Origin: an uncultured Collinsella sp.
GTDB lineage: Bacteria; Actinomycetota; Coriobacteriia; Coriobacteriales; Coriobacteriaceae
Assembly (NCBI GenBank): GCA_938023705.1
Contig: CALJDJ010000003.1
Location: forward strand, 1 to 13,673
Reading direction: 5' to 3'
Length of the DNA: 13,673 nucleotides
A model generated the notes under the pieces. That model had not been told where the DNA came from, made no database searches, and saw nothing but the letters and a program-made list of their open reading frames with translations. The translations under genes were made by a program, and so were the position numbers. Of this stretch, positions 6,842 through 13,599 are shown in pieces; the stretch's first letter is position 1, and the number at the start of each line of letters is the position of its first letter.

Positions 6842-6859
6842 AATGTTAACGTTGCCATT
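6842..6859. promoter_or_regulatory. LacI/cre-type operator candidate 1 in the divergent region
   Basis: AATGTTAACGTTGCCATT on the plus strand. Its complement contains TGGCAACGTTAACA, which fits the general cre/LacI-family pattern TGNNARCGNWWWCA at every position. It is 17/18 identical to the inverted copy at 6961-6978. CcpA-like binding is an alternative to the adjacent regulator. Confidence 0.6.
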
Positions 6860-6960
6860 GCGCAAACACAGAGCCACCGGGCGGCTCGATCGTTTACACG
6901 CAAGGAATCGACGGTCTGCAGGCACAGGGGCCACCGATTCGCATCTTTTTTGTGTCGCAA

Positions 6961-6978
6961 AATGGCAACGTCAACATT
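6961..6978 (+). promoter_or_regulatory. LacI/cre-type operator candidate 2, lacE side
   Basis: AATGGCAACGTCAACATT, the inverted near-identical partner of 6842-6859, 119 bp from it and about 60 nt before lacE. Similarity extends into the flanks, so each divergent promoter seems to carry the same core in its own direction. Confidence 0.6.
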
Positions 6979-7016
6979 TTGGCAACCGAACGCCAAAAGT
7001 TACCATCGTTGCTAAC
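6977..7016 (+). promoter_or_regulatory. Additional palindromes in the lacE leader
   Basis: TTTTGGC (6977-6983) and GCCAAAA (6992-6998) form a 7-bp inverted repeat around 8 nt. It is followed at once by GTTACCATCGTTGCTAAC (6999-7016), which again has a LacI-like layout around a central CG. This places up to three operator-like sites in the 80 nt before lacE. Confidence 0.4.
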
Positions 7017-7039
7017 CCACCGACTCTTAGGAGCATTGC

Positions 7040-8815
7040 ATGGAGCAACTCATCGCCATCATCGAAAAGGGCCAGCCCTTTTTCAACGCGATCGCCCGCA
7101 ACAAGTACCTCAAGGCGATCCGCGACGGCTTTATCTCCGTCATCCCCATCATCATCTTCTCGTCCATCTTCTGCCTGGTAGCCTCGGTCCCCAACATCTG
7201 GGGTTTCTACTGGCCCGATGACATCAACAACGCCCTGTGGAAGTGCTACAACTACTCCATGGGCATTCTGGCCATCGCCTGCGCCGCCACCACGGCCAAG
7301 CACTTCGCCGACGCCCAGAACCGCGATCTACCCAAGAACAACCAGATCAACTTCATCTCGTGCATGTGCGCAGCCATCATCGGCTTCTTGCTCCTTTCGA
7401 GCGACACGATCGCCACGGATGCTGCCAGCGGCTTCAACACCACCTACCTTGGTTCCAAAGGCCTGTTGACCGCCTTTATCGCTGCGTTTGTGACCGGCAT
7501 CATCTACAAGTTCTTCATTAAGCGCAACATCACCGTCAAGATGCCCGAGCAGGTTCCGCCCAACATCTCGCAGACCTTTAAGGACATCATCCCCTTCTCC
7601 GTCTGCATCACCGTCTTTTGGGTCTTTGACATCGTCTTCCGCGCTGCCTTTGGCTTCTGCTTTGCCCAGGGCGTCATCCAGGTGTTCCAGCCCCTGTTCA
7701 CCGCCGCCGACGGCTATATCGGCCTCGCTGTGATCTACGGCGCTATGAGCCTCTTCTGGTTCGTCGGCGTCCACGGCCCCTCGATCGTCGAGCCCGCCAT
7801 CGCCGCCGCTCTCGTTGCCAACATGACCGACAACCTGGCTGCATTCCAGGCCGGCGAGCACGCCACCGCCGTCCTGACGCAGGGAGCCCAGTACTTCGTC
7901 GTCTGCATGGGCGGCACCGGCGCCACGCTCGTCCTGGTCTTTATGTTCTGCTTCCTGGCCAAGTCCCAGGAGATGCGTGCCGTCGGTAAGGCAGCCATCG
8001 TCCCCGTGTGCTTTGCCGTCAACGAGCCGCTGCTGTTCGCCGCACCCATCGTGCTCAACCCCGTCTTCTTTGTCCCGTTTGTCTTTGCTCCGATCGCCAA
8101 CATCTGGATCCTCAAGATCTTTATCGACTTCTTGGGCATGAACGGCTTTATGTACACCCTGCCTTGGACCGTCCCCGGCCCCATCGGCACCATCATGGGC
8201 TTGGGCTTCCAGCCGCTCGCCTTTGTGATGCTCGCCATCATCCTGATCGTCGACTTTGCCCTGTACTACCCGTTCTTCCGTGCCTATGACGCCCAGAAGT
8301 GCGCCGAGGAGGCCGAGATCTCCCAGGAGGAGCTCGCCGCCAAGAACGCCGAGAAGGCCGCCAAGCTCAACGACGCCTTCCAGGGCAAGGCCGATGCCAA
8401 GAGCGTTGCCGCCGGTGCCGCAGCCGAGGCCGTGAAGGCCGACGCCCCTGCCGCTTCTGCAGCACCCGCTGCCGAGGCAACGACCGCCAGCGACCTCAAC
8501 GGCAAGCGCGTGCTCGTGCTCTGCCAGGGTGGCGGAACCTCGGGTCTGCTCGCCAACGCGCTGGCCAAGGCTGCCAAGGAGCGCGGCATTAACCTCGAAA
8601 CCGCTGCCGAGGCCTATGGCAACCACGTGGATATGCTCCCCGACTTTGACCTGGTCGTCCTGGCCCCGCAGGCCGCAAGCTACCTGGCAGACCTGCAGAA
8701 GGACTGCGGGCGCGTGGGCAACAAGTGCGTCGCCTGCCGCGGCAAGCAGTACATCGAGCTCTCCCAGAACGGCGATAAGTCTCTCGCCTTCGTAAGCGAG
8801 CAACTCTCGAAGTAA
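7040..8815 (+). CDS. lacE: PTS lactose-specific enzyme IICB (permease)
   Basis: Membrane permease that imports lactose and phosphorylates it to lactose-6-phosphate. The 591-residue protein has an N-terminal EIIC domain (about 1-420, many hydrophobic helices). It includes GVHGPSIVEP with H245 and the NEP motif at 328-330 (NEPLLF), both typical of the lactose/cellobiose EIIC family. An Ala/Lys/Glu-rich linker (about 421-489) joins it to a C-terminal EIIB domain with LCQGGGTSG, where C495 is the phosphocysteine loaded by LacF. AGGAG lies 6 nt before the ATG. It forms an operon with lacG 66 nt downstream. At 591 residues it is slightly longer than many LacE proteins, mostly because of the linker. 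Cellobiose specificity is possible on motifs alone; lacG and lacAB make lactose the better call. Confidence 0.93.
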   Translation: MEQLIAIIEKGQPFFNAIARNKYLKAIRDGFISVIPIIIFSSIFCLVASVPNIWGFYWPDDINNALWKCYNYSMGILAIACAATTAKHFADAQNRDLPKNNQINFISCMCAAIIGFLLLSSDTIATDAASGFNTTYLGSKGLLTAFIAAFVTGIIYKFFIKRNITVKMPEQVPPNISQTFKDIIPFSVCITVFWVFDIVFRAAFGFCFAQGVIQVFQPLFTAADGYIGLAVIYGAMSLFWFVGVHGPSIVEPAIAAALVANMTDNLAAFQAGEHATAVLTQGAQYFVVCMGGTGATLVLVFMFCFLAKSQEMRAVGKAAIVPVCFAVNEPLLFAAPIVLNPVFFVPFVFAPIANIWILKIFIDFLGMNGFMYTLPWTVPGPIGTIMGLGFQPLAFVMLAIILIVDFALYYPFFRAYDAQKCAEEAEISQEELAAKNAEKAAKLNDAFQGKADAKSVAAGAAAEAVKADAPAASAAPAAEATTASDLNGKRVLVLCQGGGTSGLLANALAKAAKERGINLETAAEAYGNHVDMLPDFDLVVLAPQAASYLADLQKDCGRVGNKCVACRGKQYIELSQNGDKSLAFVSEQLSK

Positions 8816-8824
8816 CTAACGCCC

Positions 8825-8858
8825 AGGGCCAGTCGACCATCAACAGCCGGCTGGCCCT
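8825..8858 (+). other. Intercistronic hairpin between lacE and lacG
   Basis: AGGGCCAG (8825-8832) pairs with CTGGCCCT (8851-8858) across an 18-nt loop, starting 9 nt after the lacE stop. Only TCGATTTAG follows, so it is a weak terminator at best. It may stabilise the lacE end of the mRNA or reduce read-through into lacG. Confidence 0.5.
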
Positions 8859-8881
8859 TCGATTTAGACGATTGGATCATC

Positions 8882-10321
8882 ATGTCCGTTAATCCTGCTA
8901 GCGTCACCAACCCGCCCGCGCAGTTTCCCGAGGACTTTGTCTTTGGCGGCGCCACTGCTGCCTACCAGGTAGAGGGCGAGACCCGCACTCACGGTAAGGG
9001 CAAGGTTGCCTGGGACGACTTCCTGGAGGCCCAGGGGCGTTTCTCTCCCGATCCCGCTTCGGACTTCTACAACCAGTACCCCGTCGACCTGGAGCTGTGC
9101 GAGGAGTTTGGCATCAACGGCATCCGCCTCTCCATCGCCTGGAGCCGCATCTTCCCCAACGGCACCGGCGAAATCAACCCCGAGGGCGTCCAGTTCTACC
9201 ACGACCTCTTTGCCGAGTGCCACAAGCACCACGTTGAGCCGTTTGTCACGCTGCATCACTTTGACACGCCGCTTCCCCTCTTTGAGAAGGGCGACTTCCT
9301 CAACCGCGAGACCATCGACGCCTTTGTGGACTTTGCCACCTTTTGCTTTAAGGAGTACGCCGACCAGGTGACCTACTGGTTCACCTTTAACGAGATCTGG
9401 GCCGACGCCTCCAACACCTACATCGAGGGCACCTTCCCCGGCGGCGTCAAGGCGCATCTGGCCGAGGCTTTCCAGTGCGAGCACAACATGATGCTCGCCC
9501 ACGCCAAGGCAGTACTGGCCTTCCACAACGGTGGTTTTAAGGGCAAGATCGGCGTCATTCAGTCGCTGGAGTTTAAGTACCCGCTCAACGAGAACGACCC
9601 CGCCGACATCAAGGCCGCCAACAACGAGCACGTGCTGCAGAACCAGTTTTTGCTCGACGCCACCTTCCGCGGCGACTATGCCCCCGACACCCTCGAGTGC
9701 GCCAACCGCCTGGCTGCCGTCTCGGGCGGCACCATCGAGATCCAGAACGAGGACCTCGAGATTATGCGCGAGGCAGCGCTCTACAACGACTACCTGGGTG
9801 TCAACAACTACCAGTGCCGTTTTTTGAAGGCTTACGATGGCGAGAACGACCTGCACCACAACGGTACGGGCGAGAAGGGCACCGGCCGCTGGCGCGTCAA
9901 GGGCATTGGCGAGCATGTGAACAAGCCCGGCATCCCCACCACCGACTGGGACTGGATCATCTATCCCGAGGGTCTGTTCGATCTGCTCGTCTACATTAAG
10001 CAGCGCTACCCCAACTACAAGCAGATCTTCATCACCGAGAACGGCATGGGCTACAAGGACCCCTACAAGGACGGTTTTGTGGATGACCAGCCGCGCATCG
10101 ACTACATCGAGCAGCACCTGCGCTGGTTGCTCAAGGCCATGGAGGTGGGCGTCAACGTGGGCGGCTACTTCCTGTGGAGCCTGCAGGATCAGTTCTCTTG
10201 GACCAACGGCTACAACAAGCGCTATGGCTTCTTCTACGTAGACTTTGAAACCCAGAAGCGCACGCCCAAGGCAAGCGCCTACTGGTACAAGCACGTGGCG
10301 CAGACCCGTCGTCTGGACTAG
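8882..10321 (+). CDS. lacG: 6-phospho-beta-galactosidase (GH1)
   Basis: Hydrolyses lactose-6-phosphate to glucose and galactose-6-phosphate in the cytosol. It is a 479-residue GH1 barrel. The acid/base E171 lies in FTFNEI, the nucleophile E386 in FITENGMG. The phosphate-binding triad typical of 6-phospho-glycosidases is present as S439, K446 and Y448 in the SWTNGYNKRYGF stretch, which separates it from plain beta-glucosidases. The ribosome site is weak (GGAT about 5-8 nt before the ATG at 8882). It follows lacE by 66 nt and ends at a strong terminator (10383-10431). 6-phospho-beta-glucosidase activity is the main alternative; the neighbouring lacABC genes favour the galactosidase. Confidence 0.93.
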   Translation: MSVNPASVTNPPAQFPEDFVFGGATAAYQVEGETRTHGKGKVAWDDFLEAQGRFSPDPASDFYNQYPVDLELCEEFGINGIRLSIAWSRIFPNGTGEINPEGVQFYHDLFAECHKHHVEPFVTLHHFDTPLPLFEKGDFLNRETIDAFVDFATFCFKEYADQVTYWFTFNEIWADASNTYIEGTFPGGVKAHLAEAFQCEHNMMLAHAKAVLAFHNGGFKGKIGVIQSLEFKYPLNENDPADIKAANNEHVLQNQFLLDATFRGDYAPDTLECANRLAAVSGGTIEIQNEDLEIMREAALYNDYLGVNNYQCRFLKAYDGENDLHHNGTGEKGTGRWRVKGIGEHVNKPGIPTTDWDWIIYPEGLFDLLVYIKQRYPNYKQIFITENGMGYKDPYKDGFVDDQPRIDYIEQHLRWLLKAMEVGVNVGGYFLWSLQDQFSWTNGYNKRYGFFYVDFETQKRTPKASAYWYKHVAQTRRLD

Positions 10322-10382
10322 CGGCTTGCGGTTAGCGTCTGGCGGAATTGCCCCGCTCACATAACCTGTCCCCATTTCTCAG

Positions 10383-10431
10383 CCGGGGGCGGCACGTCAC
10401 ACGGCGCGCCGCCCCCGGTCTTTATGTTTTT
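10383..10431 (+). terminator. Intrinsic terminator of lacEG
   Basis: A perfect 11-bp very GC-rich stem (10383-10393 with 10408-10418, 14-nt loop) is followed by TCTTTATGTTTTT. It lies 61 nt past the lacG stop and marks the end of the lacEG operon. Confidence 0.85.
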
Positions 10432-10455
10432 GGACGGGTCGTCGAGGGCCGTTTG

Positions 10456-10671
10456 TCTCGATCTGTAACATCTAGCCGAGTTTTTCGGTCCTACCTGTTA
10501 CAGATCGAGATGAACCGGGGAGTCCGAGCCGGATTGTCTCGATCTGTAACACTAAACCCGGTTTTTGATGTCCAGTTGTTACAGATTTAGATAAACTCAC
10601 CGGCCAATCCTCTCAATCTAAATCTGTAACATCTGGCCGAGATTTTTGATCCCAGCTGTTACAGATCGAGA
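10456..10671. repeat. Array of six 15-bp arms in alternating orientation, 40-bp period
   Basis: The arms TCTCGATCTGTAACA and its complement alternate, starting at 10456, 10496, 10537, 10577, 10617 and 10657 (steps 40, 41, 40, 40, 40). They form three 55-bp units of 15-25-15. The 25-nt segments inside the units resemble each other (a (G/C)CC(G/C)(A/G)G..TTTTT core); the segments between units do not obviously. The arms at 10577 and 10617 share a variant (TTTAGA/TCTAAA) and pair perfectly with each other. The array fills most of the 417-nt gap between lacG and the antitoxin gene. Confidence 0.85.
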
Positions 10672-10703
10672 CAACTTAACGGTACCGATTTTTTGATGCG
10701 CCG

Positions 10704-10712
10704 TGGTACAAT
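10704..10712 (+). promoter_or_regulatory. Extended -10 promoter of the toxin-antitoxin operon
   Basis: TGGTACAAT matches an extended -10 (TGn plus TATAAT-like hexamer). No good -35 lies 16-18 nt upstream, which the extended element can compensate for. It is 33 nt past the last repeat arm and 26 nt before the antitoxin ATG. Confidence 0.5.
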
Positions 10713-10738
10713 TATGTCCCAACGCAAAGGAGGTACCT

Positions 10739-11005
10739 ATGCCCACCTGTGTGCCCGTCCGAGACATGAAGGACACCTCTGCATTTACCGCGCTTGTTGA
10801 GTCTGAGCGCGACGTCACCGTAACCAAGAACGGCTACGAGGCCATGCACTGCATCAGCAGCGACCAGTATCGCCTCATGCAAGAAGAAATCGCCAAAGCC
10901 AAGCTGCTGTCTCGCATGATGCTGGCAGAAGACGAGATATCGCAAGGCGACTACAGCGACTACGACTCCTTCGCGACCTCGATACGAGACAAATATGACC
11001 TATAA
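10739..11005 (+). CDS. Phd/YefM-family antitoxin
   Basis: The predicted antitoxin is 88 residues. Its N-terminal half has the Phd/YefM layout: VPVRDMKDT (5-13), a short helix, then beta-strand DVTVTKNGYEAMHCIS (25-40), where the family usually reads a V-x-ITrNGkp motif. This part normally dimerises and binds DNA; the acidic C-terminal half (about 60-88) would wrap the toxin. The ATG at 10739 is chosen because AAAGGAGGT ends 4 nt upstream; an in-frame ATG at 10703 lacks a ribosome site. The stop overlaps the toxin start by 11 nt, the usual translational coupling. It probably represses its own promoter. Confidence 0.85.
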   Translation: MPTCVPVRDMKDTSAFTALVESERDVTVTKNGYEAMHCISSDQYRLMQEEIAKAKLLSRMMLAEDEISQGDYSDYDSFATSIRDKYDL

Positions 11006-11300
11006 CGTCGCAATACTCAAAAGCGCACGATACGAATACGAGAGTATCGTTGGATACCTTGCCCAAATCCTCATGAATCCGCGCGCAGCGGGCAATTTTG
11101 TCGCTGAGTTTGAATATCAGCTTGATCTGCTTCGCGAGCAGCCGCTCCTACGGCCTCTCTCCCATATACGAGAGCTGGCGGCACGCAATTATCGATCGTT
11201 TCCCGTCAACAACTACGTGTGTCTTTACAAGTGTGAGCGCGATACGATCTATATCGCCCATGTCTTTCACCAGTCACAGGACTACGCCCGCCTGGTCTAG
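10995..11300 (+). CDS. RelE/ParE-superfamily toxin
   Basis: The 101-residue protein has the compact RelE/ParE fold signature: an N-terminal strand (NVAILKSA), a helical hairpin (about 12-50), then strands with NYRSFPVNNYVCLYKC (65-80) and the C-terminal I-Y-I-A-H-V-F-H-Q-S-Q-D-Y (85-97), where HxRQDY-like endings are common. RelE relatives cut ribosome-bound mRNA and ParE relatives poison gyrase; the sequence does not decide firmly between them. The gene overlaps the antitoxin by 11 nt. Its stop is 14 nt from the stop of the convergent lacR gene, and no terminator hairpin fits between them, so the two transcripts probably overlap. Confidence 0.85.
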   Translation: MTYNVAILKSARYEYESIVGYLAQILMNPRAAGNFVAEFEYQLDLLREQPLLRPLSHIRELAARNYRSFPVNNYVCLYKCERDTIYIAHVFHQSQDYARLV

Positions 11301-11314
11301 CCCGGCAGCACGAG

Positions 11315-12079
11315 CTAGCAGATGACCTGCGTGTGTTCCTCGATGGCGGCGCGGTCCTCGGCGGCGATACCTGGCTCGCACACCACGGCGTCTAAATTGT
11401 CCAGGCGACAGAAGGTATAGAAATCGCGCTTGCCGATCTTGCTGGAGTCGGCGATCAGATAGCGCGAGTCTGCCTTGCTAAAAGCGAGCTGCTGGATACG
11501 GCCCTCGTCCATGTTGGACGTAGACACGTCACCGTCCAAGATGCCGTTGGCGCCGATAAACGCCGCATCGATGCCCAGCGCGCGCAGGGTATCCTCGGCC
11601 GTTGGTCCCACAAAAGCGGCGGTGCGGCGACGGTACATACCGCCCACGAGGCACAGCTCGCAGTCTTCGCGCGCCTCGAGCAGGTTAAACACCGAAAGCG
11701 AATTGGTCACAATGCGCAAGCGAAACGTCGGCAGCATCGAGGCCATCTGCTCAACCGTGGTGCCCGTGCCCAAAAAGATGGTCGAGCCCTCCTCGATAAG
11801 CTCCACAGCACGGCGCGCAATCTGCAGCTTTTCCTCGGCATGCTTAGTGCGCTTTTCGCTGTGCGAATACTCATGGCGCAACATAGCGTGCGGACGGCCC
11901 TGTGCACTGCGGGCTCCGCCGTGCACGCGCTCGATCTCGCCTAGGCTCGCAAGTTCTTCGAGGTCGCGGCGAATCGTCATGTCCGAAACGCCCAACGCAT
12001 CCGAAATCTCTTTGACCGAGACCGTGCCCTGCTCCTCGAGCAGCTGACGAACCTTATCCTGTCGCTCTGCCTTAATCAC
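11315..12079 (-). CDS. lacR: DeoR-family repressor, probable LacR
   Basis: A 254-residue regulator with a DeoR-type winged helix at the N-terminus (about 6-55; HTH GTVSVKEISDALGVSDMTIR at 18-37) and a sugar-phosphate-sensing C-terminal domain. The latter shows GTGTT (104-108), TNS (125-127), VGG (145-147) and FIGANGI (174-180). In lactic acid bacteria LacR is released by tagatose-6-phosphate, the product of LacAB; the same inducer is likely but inferred. The start codon is GTG at 12079, with GAGGA about 7 nt upstream. It is convergent with the toxin and divergent from galM. A candidate operator overlaps its own promoter, and the same motif lies before lacA and lacF. Confidence 0.88.
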   Translation of the reverse strand: MIKAERQDKVRQLLEEQGTVSVKEISDALGVSDMTIRRDLEELASLGEIERVHGGARSAQGRPHAMLRHEYSHSEKRTKHAEEKLQIARRAVELIEEGSTIFLGTGTTVEQMASMLPTFRLRIVTNSLSVFNLLEAREDCELCLVGGMYRRRTAAFVGPTAEDTLRALGIDAAFIGANGILDGDVSTSNMDEGRIQQLAFSKADSRYLIADSSKIGKRDFYTFCRLDNLDAVVCEPGIAAEDRAAIEEHTQVIC

Positions 12080-12112
12080 GATGAATCCTCGCCGTTCTTT
12101 GCGCGCATATCA

Positions 12113-12140
12113 TTCAAACAGTAACGAACAAATTGTATCA
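12113..12140 (-). promoter_or_regulatory. lacR promoter with overlapping operator
   Basis: On the minus strand an extended -10 TGATACAAT (12140-12132) predicts a start of transcription near 12125. That falls inside the operator-like TTCAAACAGTAACGAACA (12113-12130, plus strand), which matches the lacF site at 15 of 18 positions. The geometry is that of an autorepressed promoter. TTGACG at 12156-12151 sits too close (13 nt) to be a standard -35. Confidence 0.55.
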
Positions 12141-12285
12141 GACTCGTACGCGTCAAAAATGAACGCCCGCACAGCTCCAATCATCACTTTTTTGAGAAAA
12201 ATACCCCCTGCTTTAGTGGGGTGTAGTGATAATCTCGCCTGTTCGCGCTACAGTTTGTCCGAAATACCTCGATGTTAGGAACCAA

Positions 12286-13338
12286 ATGATCACTTCCGAG
12301 CTTTTCGGCACCGCGCCGTGCGGTACCCCCGTTCATCGTTACACCCTCAACGGGCCCGAGGTCTGCGTTCGCATTATGGACTATGGCGCCACCGTGCTTG
12401 GTATCGATGTGCCCGACATTCCCGGCAACGTGCGCGATGTGGTGCTGGGCTTCGATAAGCTCGAGGATTACTTTGACAACCCCGCCTGCTTTGGCGCGAC
12501 CATCGGACCTGTGGCCAACCGCACTGCAGGTGCCACGATCACCATCGACGGCACGGACTGGCATATGCCCGCCAACGAGGGCGCCAACAACCTGCACAGC
12601 GATCTTGAGCGCGGCCTGCATAAACGCGTGTGGGACGTTGAGCTCGACGAGGTCCACAATGCCGTGCGCATGACCACCTCGCTTGAAGATGGCGAGCTGG
12701 GCCTGCCCGGCAACCGCACCTTTATGGCCGTGTTTACCGTGACGCGCACCGGCTGCTTCCGTATCGAATATGGCTGCGAGAGCGACCGCGCCACGTACGT
12801 GTCCATGACCAACCACACGTACTTTAACCTTGCCGGTCATAACGCCGGCATGGACTGCGAGCACTTCTTCGTTGCCAACGCTGCCCATTACCTGCCCATC
12901 GATGAGCAGAACATCCCCACCGGCGAGATCGCTCCAGTCGAGGGAACTCCGTTTGACTTTCGCGAGTTGCGCCCCGTCGCGCCTGGCATGGAGGCCGACG
13001 ACCCGCAGATCAAGCAGGCCCGTGGCTACGATCACTGCCTGTGCATCGATGGCTATCAGTACGGCCGCAACCTGCGCCGCGCGATGCACGTCGAGGAGAT
13101 GTGGACCGGTCGTGAGATGGACTACTACACCACTGCCCCGGGCGTGCAGCTCTACACCGGCAACTGGCTGGGCGACGAGCACGCCAAGGACGATGCCAAC
13201 TATGGCTGGGGCGCCGGCTTTGCCCTCGAGGCCGAGATGTACCCCGACACGCCGCACCAGCCTCTGTTCCCGCAGGGCATTGTGGGCCCGGGCCATCCCT
13301 ACAGCAATGTGATCGAATACCACTTTATGAGGCACTAA
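12286..13338 (+). CDS. galM: Galactose mutarotase (aldose 1-epimerase)
   Basis: Interconverts alpha and beta anomers of galactose and similar sugars. The 350-residue protein has the GalM landmarks: NNLH with H104, NHTYFNL with the catalytic acid H177, D249 in YDHCL, and the catalytic base E315 in FALEAEMYPD. The ATG at 12286 has TTAGGA 5 nt upstream; the in-frame ATG at 12226 would add 20 residues with no homology-like character. It diverges from lacR. The 205-nt shared region holds the lacR promoter and, nearer galM, a GATAAT -10-like hexamer without a clear -35 and a weak 5-bp ACCCC/GGGGT inverted repeat. It would supply the right anomer of free galactose, and differs from LacX, a second mutarotase-fold protein here. 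Confidence 0.93.
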   Translation: MITSELFGTAPCGTPVHRYTLNGPEVCVRIMDYGATVLGIDVPDIPGNVRDVVLGFDKLEDYFDNPACFGATIGPVANRTAGATITIDGTDWHMPANEGANNLHSDLERGLHKRVWDVELDEVHNAVRMTTSLEDGELGLPGNRTFMAVFTVTRTGCFRIEYGCESDRATYVSMTNHTYFNLAGHNAGMDCEHFFVANAAHYLPIDEQNIPTGEIAPVEGTPFDFRELRPVAPGMEADDPQIKQARGYDHCLCIDGYQYGRNLRRAMHVEEMWTGREMDYYTTAPGVQLYTGNWLGDEHAKDDANYGWGAGFALEAEMYPDTPHQPLFPQGIVGPGHPYSNVIEYHFMRH

Positions 13339-13364
13339 GCCCGCAACGCGACATATCGCACAGC

Positions 13365-13400
13365 AGCGCCCGCCGGCACCACCGCCAGCGGGCGCTTTTT
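13365..13400 (+). terminator. Intrinsic terminator of galM
   Basis: AGCGCCCGC (13365-13373) pairs perfectly with GCGGGCGCT (13388-13396), with further inner pairing, and is followed by a T-run through 13400. It lies 27 nt past the galM stop. Confidence 0.88.
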
Positions 13401-13434
13401 CATCTTTTAGGCTCGTTTTTTCTGTGACTGTATG

Positions 13435-13599
13435 AGTGACATATCAAAACTATGCCCATTTACTACGTTTAGCCCGGGATGCTCGACCATGCACCGGTTT
13501 TTGTTACATTTGTGAGCAGTATACCTGCGGTTTTGTTTATCTCAAATTCGACATGCTCGACGATAGCCAATCAAACGTAGTAAATGGGCATAGTTTTTG
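13435..13599. repeat. Palindromic intergenic element, copy 2
   Basis: A perfect 25-bp inverted repeat (13446-13470 with 13573-13597) encloses ~102 nt with TACCTGCGGTTTTG at 13522-13535. Relative to copy 1 the palindrome has nearly the same length (155 versus 154 bp), and the central motif begins exactly 77 nt from the left end in both. The left flank AGTGACATAT is shared. The arms differ from copy 1 at three positions and each change is compensated in the other arm. Confidence 0.8.

Noticed and set aside
5691..7181. 496-residue plus-strand open frame over the LacI-type gene
   Set aside because: It runs antisense to a well-supported regulator and through its promoter region, is rich in His/Arg/Ala, and has no recognisable domain or ribosome site.
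8864..10375. 503-residue minus-strand open frame over lacG
   Set aside because: It is the reverse-strand shadow of lacG, with a Val/Leu/Gly-rich composition that is an artefact of GC-rich codons; it also reads through the lacG terminator region's edge.
10456..10671. CRISPR array
   Set aside because: The regular 40-bp period is suggestive, but the 15-bp repeats alternate in orientation and alternate spacers are related to each other, which CRISPR spacers are not. No cas gene is present.
12132..12156. Standard -35/-10 promoter (TTGACG and TACAAT) for lacR
   Set aside because: The spacing is only 13 nt, too short for a usual sigma-70-type promoter; the extended -10 alone is the better explanation.
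12184..13335. 383-residue minus-strand open frame over galM
   Set aside because: It is the antisense shadow of galM, whose catalytic residues are intact; there is no ribosome site.
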